64,000 nucleotides of DNA from Delphinapterus leucas (GCF_002288925.2 NW_022098001.1:15039457-15103456), one strand, 5' to 3'; counted from the first letter of the stretch, positions 45,250-56,960 are shown. Notes: generated from the letters alone by a model not told the origin. Translations and numbers: made by a program.

Positions 45250-45685
45250 AGGGCTGTGTTTCCTCAATCTTGGCTGCACATCGATCACCTGGGGAGTTAT
45301 ATATTTTTTTAATTAATTAATTAATTTTTGGCTGGGTTGGGTCTTCGTTTCTGTGCAAGGGCTTTCTCTAGTTGCGGCAAGCGGGGGCCACTCTTCATCG
45401 CGGCACGTGGGCCTCTCACTGTCGTGGCCTCTCTTGCTGTGGAGCACGGGCTCCAGACGCGCAGGCTCAGTAGTTGTGGCTCGCGGGCCCAGTTGCTCTG
45501 CGGCATGTGGGATCCTCCCAGACTGGGGCTCGAGCTCGTGTCCCCTGCACTGGCAGGCAGATTCTCAACCACTGCGCCACCAGGGAAGCCCACCTGGGGA
45601 GTTTTTAAAACCCTAGCGCCCCGGCTTCTGCTCACCTCAGGCCTATTCCCAGGCATTAGTGGTTTTGAAGTCTCCCCAGGTGAGT
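45250..45685 (+). mobile_element. MER5-like hAT fragment (third), split by SINE
   Basis: tgtgtttcctcaatcttggc, atcacctggggagtt, resuming after the SINE with ttttaaaaccctagcgcccc. Confidence 0.6.
45299..45590 (-). mobile_element. Long CHR SINE, minus strand
   Basis: Reverse CHR with the extra CHR-1 block (ggctgggttgggtcttcgtt). Exact 13 bp duplication cacctggggagtt at 45286-45298 and 45591-45603. Confidence 0.95.
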
Positions 45686-45689
45686 CACA

Positions 45690-46645
45690 CATGCAGCCTG
45701 CAGCGTGGAGAGCTGCCAGAACGCAGGACCCTTATCACTGAACAGATGCCATGGCTCTGGGAGGGGCACGTGCGCTTCAGAGTTAAACCCTAACCACGTC
45801 AGGAGCAGTTTCTTTTTTCTGTCTTTTCTCCCATGAAGTGGGTTTTGAATTAGAGGCTCTAAATCCGCTTATGTTAATGCTGGAGGGGTTCAATGGCATT
45901 TTAATGGTCACAAGCAAAGAGGATCACTACACTCTTTCAAGGTCAGGGAAGCTTCCACTTTGAACGAAAAAATGGCCTTGACTTTGCTATTATCTTCTTT
46001 TGGGGGTGGGAGCGGAGGCTGAACGTATCGCCTCATTGGGAAGGCGACGTTTGAGGGACACTGGGTGAGAGGTGAAGGAGCCTGTTGGTGTGTTTGAACC
46101 AGCCCCACCCAATGTGGCTGCAGGCTGTGAGAGAGGAACGGAAGAAATGGAAGTAGGGAGGATGGTCTGGGGAGGCCTGCCCGGTGCTCAGGACAGCTGG
46201 GGCATGGGGGGGTCCAGGTGCCTCAGGACAAGTCAGAAGGGGACTAAATGGGGACTCAGGGAGGCTTGGAAAACACCATTTGGCTTAAGCCTGGTGCTGA
46301 ATGTGACTTTTTTTTGATGAGGGACCCAAAGAACACACTTCCCCTTCAAAGAAGGTGATTTAGACTAAGCCGCTTTATGGAGTTCTTAATCACACATGGG
46401 GCCTTAAACCAGAAAGGACCCCAAAGATCACCCAGTGTAGTTCTATCCAAACTATGTTTTGCTGAGCTCTGGGGATTCCCAATGGTTCTCTGAGGGGCCC
46501 AGAGATGGGAGGGGAGGTGAGAACCGTGGTAGAGCCCAGTAGTGGCCTGAGGGGGGGACACTAACCCTCACCCATAGGCATAAGATCTAGTTAGTCCTGC
46601 ACATGCTGTGCAGCATCAAGACAATAAAAGACAACGCAGGGCACC
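45690..46645. other. No feature recognised
   Basis: Unassigned, about 950 bp. Confidence 0.45.
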
Positions 46646-46649
46646 TGCT

Positions 46650-46860
46650 CACTCCCGCCAGCCACCCTCCTAAGCACTTCCCATGTGTGAACTCATTCAG
46701 TCCTCACCAACTCTGTGAAGTAGTTCTATCCCCCTCTTAACAGTGAGCAAAGGAGCCCAGCGAGGCCAGAGAAGTTGTCCAAGGTCACAGTCATAAGTGG
46801 CTGAGCTGAGACTCACACTGGACAGCCTGGCTGCAGAGCCCAGCCTCCAGCACTGGGCTG
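46650..46860 (-). repeat. MIR SINE, minus strand
   Basis: tcattcagtcctcaccaact, ctgtgaagtagttctatccc, gtccaaggtcacagtcataa, gtggctgagctgagactcac. Confidence 0.82.
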
Positions 46861-47532
46861 TCCCCCTCCAGCTCACTGCCGTGGGCATTCCTGAGTCTGC
46901 TTGGCCACACGAGGGAGGCTCAAGGCTTCCCCACCCACAGTTCAGCCAGTGTTCCTCCCAAGCCACTCCAAGGTGGCAAGGCCCCTCCTCTTTATCTCCA
47001 AGAAGGCACCTCTGTCTTTGCTGCTACAGATGAGTGGAGGGTGTACGTCTGCTTCCACGTGGTGGGGTGGGCACCAGCTCCCTCAGAGCCTGTCCTTCTC
47101 CAGGGCAGCCTGCCTCACAGGCCTCCTCCAGGCCAAGCCGGCAAAACCACTGTGGACGGGTGCTTCACTGAGGGCTGGGCAGGTCTCAGGGCGGACAGAG
47201 GCAGGGCAAAGGTTGCCCTCTCTCTAGCTCATGTGTTGTCCTCTACTTTTCCCGAGAAGGTCTTTCCAACTCCGTCCCTCTGCAAAGAGAGGGCCTCTTG
47301 GGGTGTCACCTCCTTCCCTCCCTCACTTTCTCCCCAGAAGAGGAACCCCCGTTCACATCCTCAAGTTCTTACTCTGGCGCTCGCTGCCCCACTTTATTTG
47401 CAGAAGTAAATGAGGAGACCGAGGTTCTGGCTGTGGATTCTGGTAACTTGCCCTGAGGCTGCTTTGGGCCCTTTGAGGTTTTTCTCTGGGCTTTTTTGCA
47501 GGTGGAGGCTTGAGAGGGCACTGAGCCCATTC
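46861..47532. other. GC-rich, no feature recognised
   Basis: C- and G-rich DNA up to the gap. Several open frames on one strand overlap, none supported. Confidence 0.45.
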
Positions 47533-47932
47533 NNNNNNNNNNNNNNNNNNNNNNNNNNNNNNNNNNNNNNNNNNNNNNNNNNNNNNNNNNNNNNNNNNNN
47601 NNNNNNNNNNNNNNNNNNNNNNNNNNNNNNNNNNNNNNNNNNNNNNNNNNNNNNNNNNNNNNNNNNNNNNNNNNNNNNNNNNNNNNNNNNNNNNNNNNNN
47701 NNNNNNNNNNNNNNNNNNNNNNNNNNNNNNNNNNNNNNNNNNNNNNNNNNNNNNNNNNNNNNNNNNNNNNNNNNNNNNNNNNNNNNNNNNNNNNNNNNNN
47801 NNNNNNNNNNNNNNNNNNNNNNNNNNNNNNNNNNNNNNNNNNNNNNNNNNNNNNNNNNNNNNNNNNNNNNNNNNNNNNNNNNNNNNNNNNNNNNNNNNNN
47901 NNNNNNNNNNNNNNNNNNNNNNNNNNNNNNNN
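47533..47932. other. Assembly gap, 400 N
   Basis: A run of 400 N. Open frames that cross it are artefacts. Confidence 1.
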
Positions 47933-48955
47933 ACCACCATGATCATGCTCAGAAGTGTTTGCCTTCCCTGCCCGACCTGAGGCTGCGTGCCTTCTACGTG
48001 AAGCCACTCGCACTGTAAACGGCTCTTCATTCCAGGAGGAATGGCGCTGGATTCTACACTTAAACTTGTAAAACTATATTCCAAGGCTCACTTGATTTAG
48101 GTGGGAGTTGCACATGCTCTTCACACCAACATAAGTTTGTTGGATCCATGTAACTTTTGGTTTCAATAAAGGAGCCTGTGCATGGGGAAAAACATCTCTG
48201 AACCGCGATATTGAGTCTTTGTTCCTCATTTTAAATTTAAGAAAACTCATTCCAAGGAGATGAGACACCTCTGGCATGGTTTTCGAGCTCACCTTTTATG
48301 AAAGAAAACTAAGCCTCACATTAGGAAACAGTTTATGCAGAGAAAGAAGCGGCTGCGAATCTTTCTAGAATGATGAGAAAAGTGCTGATCACAGACATTC
48401 TTTGTCCTCTTTGAGGGCCTCGCTCTGACAGTCTCTCTCTCCTTTCTTTTGGGATAGCTTAGATAGAAAGTGTGGCATTTCAAGCCTATATATAAAGCCA
48501 GACCCTTCAGGTTTCAATCATTCTCCCTGCTAGGCTGTTTTGAGGCCTGTGCCTATATTCCACAAGGCAAAATCTGATTCTCTGGAATGTAGCCACTGTT
48601 CCCTTTTAGACTCTGGGGCAGTTTGTTTAAGATAAGGAGATAAGAAATAGACTGGATTTAGAGTTGCAGGCTATACCTGTACAGGCACGATTATGTCATC
48701 CCTGGGGAGGGGTGCCAGGGGCGGGGGAAGGGACTCCCTCCACCACGGCCTCTGGTCACTGCCATTTAAAAGAGAAATTGCCCTTAACTTGGTTTCTGTC
48801 TTCCTCTAGCGATGTCCCTATATGGTTAATCCTTACCCCAGGAGCTGTGGGATTCGAGAGTGAAGTGGAGTGAGAGGCAAAAGAATTGTGCTTAAGAACT
48901 CAAACTGTTGCAGGAAAAAAATGGGGCACGAGAGGATGGTCACGTTCCAGGTTTC
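47933..48955. other. No feature recognised
   Basis: About 1 kb, unassigned. Confidence 0.45.
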
Positions 48956-48959
48956 AGGA

Positions 48960-49480
48960 GAGTCCCTGGGATGGGCCGTCAAGTGAGGGTCCTTGGCTTC
49001 TCGTAGGAAGGAATTCAAGAGCGAGCTGAAGTAGGGTGAAAGTGTTACCGAGTCCAAGCTCGCTCTGCTCACCGCATGACAGGCCAATAAATCGGGAGAT
49101 GAAGTGGTGAGGCAAGGAATGATGACTTTATTCGGAAAGCGGGCAGACCGAGAAGATGGCGGACTAGGGTCCCCCAGAAACCATCTCATCAGGGTCTGGA
49201 TGCCAGTTTCTTTTACAGAACAGAGGGGGAGGAGGTGAGGAAGTAAAGGAAAAAAGGCCATTTATCTTGCAAAATAGGAGGGGATGTGTTGATTTCTTCT
49301 TTTCTGCAGCCATTCACAGGCGGGCAGGGTCAGAATGTCTGTGAGCTGAACAAAGGCACTTTAGTAACATTCAGGCAGAGGGGCAGGGTTCCCTGAGGCA
49401 GGCCATTATGTGTATGATTATAATAACAAAAGCAACTGGAAAAGCAAAGGTTAAAGTCAAAGAAACAGATCCAAGGTGGA
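48960..49480 (-). mobile_element. LTR-type sequence, minus strand (possibly composite)
   Basis: gtccttggcttctcgtagga then gaattcaagagcgagc, followed by aatgatgactttattcggaa (reverse poly(A) signal), ctggatgccagtttctttta (near reverse TATA) and tgtatgattataataacaaa. May be two LTR pieces joined near 49065. Confidence 0.55.
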
Positions 49481-49489
49481 GTCTGATTT

Positions 49490-49915
49490 AGCTCTTCCCC
49501 CTCACAAAAGCAAATTTATTCAGGGAGATACACACTCCATTAACAGAGTGGGGGCCATCTCAGAAAGCAAGAGGCTCCAGGGTATGGGGTTGTTAGTTTT
49601 TATGGGATGGGTAATTTCATGGGCTAATGAGTGGGAGGATTATTTTAGCTACATTGGGGAAGGGGTAGGGATTTCCAGTAATTGGGTCACCACCCACTCT
49701 TTGGCCTTTTATGGTCACCTCAGAACTGTCCTGGCACCTGTCATTTAGCATATGCTAATGTATTACAATGAGTGCATAATGAGGCTCAAGGTGCACTGGA
49801 AGTTTAATCTTTCGCCATCTTGGGCCTAATCCGTTCTAACCAGTTTACGTCATGTCCTTAATGGCTATGTCATTCTTTTAAAGGTTGTGCCCTGCCCCCT
49901 TCCCTCCTGTCGCAA
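49490..49915 (-). mobile_element. Second LTR of a different family, minus strand
   Basis: gcaaatttattcagggagat, gttgttagtttttatgggat, gggctaatgagtgggaggat, tcatttagcatatgctaatg and a right end near ctccctcctgtcgca. Confidence 0.6.
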
Positions 49916-49924
49916 AACTGTGAG

Positions 49925-50045
49925 TCAAAAACCAACTCTAATCCTTACCGACAGGTGATCTTAGGTCTCCATTTTCTGATCCTTAAATGGGGTGAGACCA
50001 ACACACCTTTGTATCATAATTATAACAAGATAATGCAATATTTCT
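49925..50045 (+). repeat. Possible MIR fragment
   Basis: aggtctccattttctgatcc followed by ttaaatggggtgagacc. Confidence 0.4.
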
Positions 50046-50149
50046 GGAAAGAGCTGTCTTTCATCCGTTTCACCTTCTTGTTCCACTGTGTCTACTCAAC
50101 CTTCTTCAGCTGGTTTTCTGTTACCAAACACTCCATATGCTGCCTTTGC

Positions 50150-51065
50150 CTTTGTCTAGGTCACTGATGATCTGCGTGTGGTATAATGCAGTGGACACTT
50201 GTTTGTGACCATCTTCCCTGACCCATCTACCAAGCTCAACAAGCTTCTCCTCCCTCCCCACCTGGCATCCACAACACGCCTCCCACCTTCCTCTTCTTCC
50301 TCGGCCCCTCCTTCTCAGCTGCCTTCAACAGCTTCTCCTCCACCCCTCCACCCCTCAGTGCTGGGCCATTCTTTCTCTCCCCCAAGGTGATTCCGTCTAG
50401 TCTCCAAGCTTTAAGTTGGAAGCCAATGACACCTAAATCAGTATCACCAGCCTTGACCTCTTCCAGGAATTCCACACTTAGGTATCCAACTTCCTCTAGG
50501 ACATCACCACTTAGATGCATAGTGGTCATTCCATACTTATTATGGCCAAAACAAGACCCTTAATTCGTACTGCCTCACCCCTCCCAGGAAAAGGCCTGCA
50601 TCCCAGGCTTGCCTTTAAGAGATATCTTTGATTATTTTTTCTTTGCAACCCTCTTCCCCTCCCCATGGCCCCCTTCCCCACCACCATAGTCTAATCCATA
50701 GCCCATTCTGTCAACTGCATCTCAAATCCTACCTCAGTCCACTCCCCTCTTTCCATCTCCACTCCTACCACCCTAATCCAATCCCTTGTATCTTATTTTG
50801 GACTTCTATCATCATCTCCCTGTTTTTTTTCTTACCCCCTGTAACCATTCTTCCTACCCTGGCAGGATCGTGCCCTCACCTACCTTGGCAACCATGCCTA
50901 GTCCATCCTCTCCCTCGTCCATTCCACTGTGGCCATATTGACCCTGTTATGATTTCTCATACTTGCCAAATTCATCCTCACTTTAGATCATTTGCTCTAG
51001 AGATTTCCTCCGTCTGGAATGCTCTTTGTTCTGACAGGGCAAACAGCCCCCACCCCTCCAAAAAG
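50150..51065 (+). repeat. Long L2 LINE fragment
   Basis: Extended L2 order: ccaatgacacctaaatcagt, catcaccacttagatgcata, ccattctgtcaactgcatct, ccactcctaccaccctaatc, ggacttctatcatcatctcc and tccgtctggaatgctctttg. Plus-strand reading frames here are remnants of L2 coding sequence at best. Confidence 0.8.
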
Positions 51066-52190
51066 AGCACTATTTGAAAGCAAAGGGCACATGCATTTTC
51101 AAATAACTTGCCACTTTATATAATCTACACTATGACTACATTTTTTCATCTGGGATGATTGGGAGCCATCGAGAGAGAAACACACTCAGAAAAACACCTT
51201 TCTTGTTAATAAGGTAATGTGATCCCAAACGGAGGAATTCTATGAGGTTATATGTCCATGACTCAGAGTGACTCACACTCCACTCTGAGTGTGGTACAAA
51301 TACCTTCCTGATGTCAGTGGGAGATTTCCGTGGGTAATTTAATCAATTGGACCTGTTGCTGTGTTACTGTCACATCACTTCTTGCTAAGATGTATTCCCC
51401 CCAAAAAAAGTCTTAGTGCTGTCTCCTAAACTCTTAAATTGGCAATGAGCAATACCTCTAGAACAGACTTTGTAAGGATAAAACATGAGGGTCACAAAGG
51501 TTGAATCCAATTCTCTTCTCTAAAATGAGACACAGAGGAAATGACACAAAGGAACATTTTCCTGGATATGACAGGCTCGGTTGTTCTGCTAAAAGGGCCT
51601 CAATGCACACTCCATCCTCCCAGAGGGTGAAGCCAGGTGGGCTGCAAATGCTTGGTCACCATTAGACATCTTTGCTTGTTGTCAGTTGGCTTTTGAAGCT
51701 CCCATTCCTTGGGCCTTAGAGGACATGGTTGCACTTCAGGTTGCACTGCTGGCACCTGGGAGCACACCCATCATGTTGGGCATTTTCAGATATCTGCATG
51801 TCTGCCCTGGGAAATAAGAGATGGTGGCAAAGTTCATTCCTCCACTCCCCACAGGCTGTGTGACCAGCACATTTCCTAGCCCAGGGGCAGGGCAGAGACG
51901 GACAAAGAATACAGAACACTTTGATCTGATCAGCCAAGACATTCTGAAAACCCTCATTCCCCCAATATTTGAGCCATGCCTTATTTGCCACCTTAAATTA
52001 CTTTTGACCTACTTTGCTGAACAGGGTGTCAGAGGCAAAGTCCATGCTCCAAGGCAGTACGTTCTGAGAATAAGCTCATGAACTAAAACGGTCACAGAAA
52101 TGATTTTAACGTGAGCAAAACACTAGGCTCATGCCATAGTTGGCAAAAGCATGGATTTGGAATTTGCAATGTTGACCCACCACTTATTTC
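51066..52190. other. No feature recognised
   Basis: About 1.1 kb, no supported gene. Confidence 0.45.
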
Positions 52191-52194
52191 TCCA

Positions 52195-52480
52195 GCCAAA
52201 AAACGGGTTTGTTCTGGATCAGCAGAGAATTGAAAAAATAACAAAAAGAGAAACGAAAAGCAACATGGAGCTCGCAACTAGGGTGAGCCGCGTGCAAGTC
52301 CTTTCAATGCAAGGGTAGGAGAGCACTTTTATAGAGGGGAAAAGGAAATTGGGAGGGCTAGAGTAAACCAAGTGTCCATGGCTTTTCATTGGCTGAGTCG
52401 TTGCCAGGAGAGAGGAGGCTTGCTTCTTCCTGTCGGGCTCTGCTGCGGTCGCAGGACAGGACAGCTCTCTCTTCTGGTCT
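52195..52480 (-). mobile_element. LTR fragment, minus strand
   Basis: gcacttttatagaggggaaa (reverse TATA) and ggcttttcattggctgagtc (reverse CCAAT) give a promoter-like layout, with gttgccaggagagaggaggc to the right. Confidence 0.55.
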
Positions 52481-52575
52481 GCCAACTCTATAAACTAAGG
52501 TTTCTGTTTATTAATTTTTCACAGCGACTACTATGTGAAAGCCTCAGATGTGTATTTTTACCTTTTACTCTTTTT

Positions 52576-52772
52576 TTCTTTTTTTGGCAGTACGCAGGCC
52601 TCTCACCGTTGTGGCCTCTCCCGTGGCGGAGCACAGGCTCCGGACACGCAGGCTCAGCGGCCACGGCTCACGGGCCCAGCCGCTCCGCGGCATGTGGGAT
52701 CTTCCCGGACAAACCCGTGTCCCCTGCACCGGCAGGCGGACTCACAACCACTGCGCCACCAGGGAAGCCCCC
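52576..52772 (-). mobile_element. CHR SINE, minus strand, small deletion
   Basis: Lacks about a dozen bases near cttcccggacaaacccgtg. Exact 16 bp duplication accttttactcttttt at 52560-52575 and 52773-52788. Confidence 0.95.
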
Positions 52773-52984
52773 ACCTTTTACTCTTTTTGAAGAACAGAAG
52801 CAATACGGAAAAAACAGACAAGAGTAAAAAGTGACTAATTCCCATAAGATTTTTAATCTCAGCACCACAGAATGAATAATTACCTGTTACCCAATAACAA
52901 GCTCGAGTAGGGCAAAGGGGCACAGACAGGAGTCTGTTCAAGTCCACAACTCATTTGCAGCTGACTATAGGTTTGGCATAGACT

Positions 52985-53185
52985 AAACACATTCTATTCC
53001 TTATCTAAACTCTAACATTCAAACTAGCCCACTCAGATAGGTGTTATTACCCCATTCAATGGATGCAAAAACAGGCACAGAAAGTGAGGTAACTTTCTCT
53101 AGATCTCAAAACTAGCCTATGGCAGGGGTCTGCCTGACCCCCAGTTCTCTGATCTCTGCACTACCACCCCTGCTTCCTTCTCCAA
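52985..53185 (-). repeat. MIR SINE, minus strand
   Basis: cttatctaaactctaacatt, gataggtgttattaccccat, aggcacagaaagtgaggtaa, ctgatctctgcactaccacc. Confidence 0.75.
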
Positions 53186-53258
53186 GTTGACTTCCCTGGC
53201 TTTCTCCTCTGGACATCCAAACATGCTGAAGAGTCTCCAGGATTAGAAAAATCAAAGA

Positions 53259-53462
53259 GGGCTTCCCTGTTGGCGCAGTGGTTGAGAGTCCGCCTGCCGA
53301 TGCAGGGGACACGGGTTCGTGCTCCGGTCCGGGAAGATCCCACGTGCCGCAGAGCGGCTTGACCCATGAGCCATGGCCACTGAGCCTGTGTGTCTGGAGC
53401 CTGTGCTCCTCAACGGGAGAGACCACAACAGTGAGAGGCCAGTGTACCGCAAAAAAAAAAAA
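53259..53462 (+). mobile_element. CHR SINE
   Basis: Full-length short CHR. Exact 13 bp duplication gaaaaatcaaaga at 53246-53258 and 53463-53475. Confidence 0.95.
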
Positions 53463-53475
53463 GAAAAATCAAAGA

Positions 53476-53812
53476 AAAGGGCACAACCATCGTCAGAGAG
53501 TTCATTCTCTTCTGGTTACGGTCCTATCATTCTCCTTTCTTTTAATTAATTAAATTATTAATTCGTTATGAGATAGATTTTAATACGTAGAAACATTTTG
53601 TTCTGACTTCGTGCTTTGGATCATTTTTGCTGTGTTGTCAATAGGAAATGATTCTCAAATTAATTCAAGCAACAGGATCATCGGAAGGAACTTAAAAAAA
53701 ATACACATCCAGGGCCCCATTTCAGACCTGAATTAGAATTCTGCTGGCCACAACACATGTCTCTGTTTTGGTGGTGGAGGAGGGTTGTGTGTGTGTGTGT
53801 TTGTGCCTGTTT
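53476..53812. other. Unassigned; short AT and GT tracts
   Basis: AT-rich ttaattaattaaattatta near 53541 and a (GT)n run near 53788-53801. Confidence 0.5.
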
Positions 53813-53814
53813 GT

Positions 53815-54620
53815 TGATAACACAAGATCTACCTTCTTAGCAAATTTCAAGTATACAATACCAGTAGCTTAACATAGTCACGTCGTTGTACATTAGATCT
53901 CCAGAATTTATTCATCTGATAACTGAAACTTGGTTCCCCTTGACCATCTCCCCATTTCTCCCTCCCCCAGGCCCTGTTCTTCTATTCCCATGAGTTTGAC
54001 ATTTTTAGATTCCACATATAAGTGAGATCATGCAGCATTTGTATTTCTGCATCTGGCTTATTTTAATTAGCATAATGTTCTCTCAGTTCATCTATGCTGT
54101 TACAAATGATAGAATTTTCCTTCTTCATTTTAGTTTTTTGGCCATGCCTCGCGGCTTATAGGATCTTAGTTTCCCAGCCAGGGATCGAACCCGTGTCCCC
54201 TGCTGTGGAAGTGCAGAGTCCTAGCCAATGAACAGCCAGGGAATTCCCAGAATTTCCCTTCTTTTTTTAAGGCTGAATAATATTCCATCATATATATATA
54301 TGCACCATACTTTGTTTACCTGTTCACTGTTTGATGGACGTTTATGTTGTTTTTGTATCTTGGCTATTGTAAACAATGCTGCAATGCACATAAGAGAACA
54401 GATGTCTCTTCGAGATCCCGGTTTCACTTCCTTTGAATATTTACCCAGAATTGGGATGGTTGCATCATAAGGCAGTTCTGTTTTTAGTTTTTTGAGGAAC
54501 CTCTGTATTGTTTTCCATAATTCTCCTTTAAAACCAAGCATCTTCAAGATACAGAACAGTGTGTAAAATATACCACAACTGTGTTTAAAGGGGGGATTCT
54601 TTTTTAACCTGTTTGTGCAC
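53815..54620 (-). mobile_element. L1M, minus strand, split by SINE
   Basis: Reverse L1: tagattccacatataagtga, gatcatgcagcatttgtatt, aataatattccatcatatat, gttgcatcataaggcagttc. The ORF2 C-terminal remnant (54221-54622 minus) includes LMCIAALFTIAKIQKQHKRP. Confidence 0.88.
54126..54248 (-). mobile_element. Short CHR-type SINE, minus strand
   Basis: ttggccatgcctcgcggctt, agccagggatcgaacccgtg, ends cagccagggaattccc. Duplication agaattttccttctt (54111-54125) / agaatttcccttctt (54249-54263), one mismatch. Confidence 0.92.
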
Positions 54621-54699
54621 AAGATATATATGGAAAGATATCCAAGAAACTGGTAATGTTGGTTCCCACGGGGAGAAGTGGATGGTCAGCTGCTGTCTC

Positions 54700-54800
54700 T
54701 CATGGAGCAGAGCCACCCAGCTGAGCCTAGTCAAGGTCAACCAACCCTCAGCAGATTCACAGATGTATGAACAATAATAAATAATTATTGTTTAGAAATA
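54700..54800 (+). repeat. Possible LTR tail
   Basis: cacccagctgagcctagtca then tgaacaataataaataatta. Resembles the tail of old MaLR-type LTRs. Confidence 0.35.
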
Positions 54801-54869
54801 AGTAAATCTTGAGAGTGCTGTGTATCTCACCATTTTACTGTAATAATTCCCTGCGTATATATTTATTCA

Positions 54870-55315
54870 AGTAAGCTACAGTGGTAAGAGTCAGGCTCTG
54901 GAGCCAGACTGCTTGGGTTTGAATCCCAGCTCTGGTGCTGTCCAGCTGAGTACCGTGCTCTGGTCACCTAACGGCTCTGTGCCTGAGCCTTCTCATCTGT
55001 AAAGTGGGAATTACAGGGCTTCCCTGGTGGCGCAGTGGTTGAGGGTCCGCCTGCCGATGCCGGGGACACGGGTTCGTGTCCCGGTCCGGGAAGATCCCAC
55101 ATGCCGCGGAGCGGCTGGGCCCGTGAGCCATGGCCGCTGAGCCTGCGCGTCCGGAGCCTGTGCTCCACAACGGGAGAGTCCACAACAGTGAGAGGCCCGT
55201 GTACAGCAAAAAAAGAAAAAAAAAAAAAAAAAAAAAAGTGGGAATTACAAGAGAGCCAACCTCAAAGGGCTCAGTGTTTTATAATATACATTTAAAACTG
55301 TGTAACTATTAACAT
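54870..55315 (+). repeat. MIR SINE split by a CHR SINE
   Basis: gtcaggctctggagccagac, tgcttgggtttgaatcccag, ttctcatctgtaaagtggga, with the tail continuing after 55250. Confidence 0.9.
55016..55234 (+). mobile_element. CHR SINE
   Basis: Full-length, long A-tail. Exact 15 bp duplication aaagtgggaattaca at 55001-55015 and 55235-55249. Inserted in the MIR. Confidence 0.96.
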
Positions 55316-56435
55316 AAAATGTGTTTATACATATACAGCCAAAAATCATGTGGTAAAATGCCAGTTGGTATTGTGCTGTATTTGGGGTACATCACTATTA
55401 CATAAAATTAAGAAAAGGAAGGAAATGTGCTCAGTACAAGTCTGTCTCGAGCCCTTAGGAGGAGGGCAGTGTTACGTTCATGCGACTGATCAGTGGCTCC
55501 AGAAGGACTAGCCTCACCCAAGGCTGGCAACAGCAGAGATGTTCATGTTATCTCCATGAGCCCACAGGTCTTCCCATCTGTGTAGCACCTGCCCATTCCA
55601 GGAACTGTAAGATATTACAAAATCATTCAAAATGTCTCTGCCAGAAGTTTAGGCTGAAAATTCGTCTTGGGATAAGATGGATTGTGAGGAATCAGTTTCT
55701 TTTCTTAACTATTAATTCTGCTTTTACTCCAAACTCCATCAAATCTAAAAAGCCTTTGGTCAACCTTTTAAGGCTTTGCTAATATCATAATGATGAGAGA
55801 GAGTTATCAGGCTTCCAAAAATCTAAGCATGAAGTACTAAAAGGGAAATCTGGACTTTCAGTCACAGGGGAAGAATATTTTGTGGCTTCTAAATTTAAGC
55901 ATTTTAAAGGTACTGAAGGTATCAAATGTTATACCTCTACGAGCCAAACAGAATTTAACAATTTTTTCACCTTCATAAACGTGTGTGTAAGGTAAGAAAT
56001 ATATCTTTAAGAACTATTGATAATATTTTTTGAGAAATTTTTAGATATATTTGAAAAATGTCCAAAGCAAAGAAAAGCAGAGACATTTGGATAAAAAGAA
56101 TGATAAGAGCATCCTTGAGAACTGAAAAAGGTGACAGTATGCCTCACACCGCTCTCTTCTAGTTTCCCACAGCTCTGGTGAGTTCTATAGTGGAATATTA
56201 GGTCTGAGCTAAACCAGAGGCTGAAGGTCAAGGTCTGTACTTCCTAGTTCTGTCTCTGCTGTTTACCTCCTGCAGAACTCTGTGCATTATCTCATAGGAA
56301 AATAGAAATAAAGGCTTAAATGAGCTAGTTACAAAGCAGGTTTAAATAATAAAAATAATTATGATGCAGAGATAGTACTCATATATATCTACACACATGA
56401 AGAGTTGTAAACATGCAATCTTTGTGCTAAAAGAG
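55316..56435. other. No feature recognised
   Basis: About 1.1 kb AT-rich DNA, no supported gene. Confidence 0.45.
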
Positions 56436-56439
56436 ACTT

Positions 56440-56590
56440 CAGTCCAGTCTCTTGTTTAACAGAGGAGGAAACCAAAGCACAGAAAGGTCAAGTGACTTGC
56501 CCAAGGTCACACAGTAAATTAGTGCTGTTGGAGATTAGAACATAGGTCTCCTGATGCCATTCCAGGATGCTTTGCCCTCTAGTACCTGGA
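56440..56590 (-). repeat. MIR-type SINE, minus strand
   Basis: acagaggaggaaaccaaagc, gtgacttgcccaaggtcaca, taggtctcctgatgccattc. Confidence 0.82.
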
Positions 56591-56849
56591 CTGCAACGTA
56601 CGTGGCACAGCTAGGTCAATGTCAAGTCTGAAAATGGAAAATAAATAGATATGGTTGAAGAATAATTATTTGTATAAATTCTTCTTATGAAAAGTAGGGA
56701 CAGATCATTTTTTTTCTCTCCTTGATAAGGGTAGAAGGGCAAGGAAATTAGTATAGATTTTAAAGGTTAAATGATAGTAAAAATAATAATAGATATTAAA
56801 TAGTATGTAATTTAGTAATAATAATAGTAGTTAATAAAACACATTAAAT

Positions 56850-56960
56850 ATCATGGTGCCAGGCCCTGTACTTATTACTTCACTTTTTCCTCGTGACATC
56901 CCTATGAGATTGAAACTATTCTTATCTCTATTTCAGCAAAGAGAAAACAGTTTTATGAAA
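56850..56960 (-). repeat. MIR fragment, minus strand
   Basis: tggtgccaggccctgtactt, gacatccctatgagattgaa. Confidence 0.7.

Noticed and set aside
47353..48084. 243-, 214- and 202-codon frames
   Set aside because: They exist only because they cross 400 N.
48833..49261. 142-codon minus-strand frame
   Set aside because: Overlaps LTR sequence, no retroviral or host motif.
50628..51077. 149-codon plus-strand frame rich in Pro, Ser and His
   Set aside because: Lies within an L2 fragment; C-rich L2 text gives such frames.
53788..53801. GT microsatellite of note
   Set aside because: Too short to be informative.
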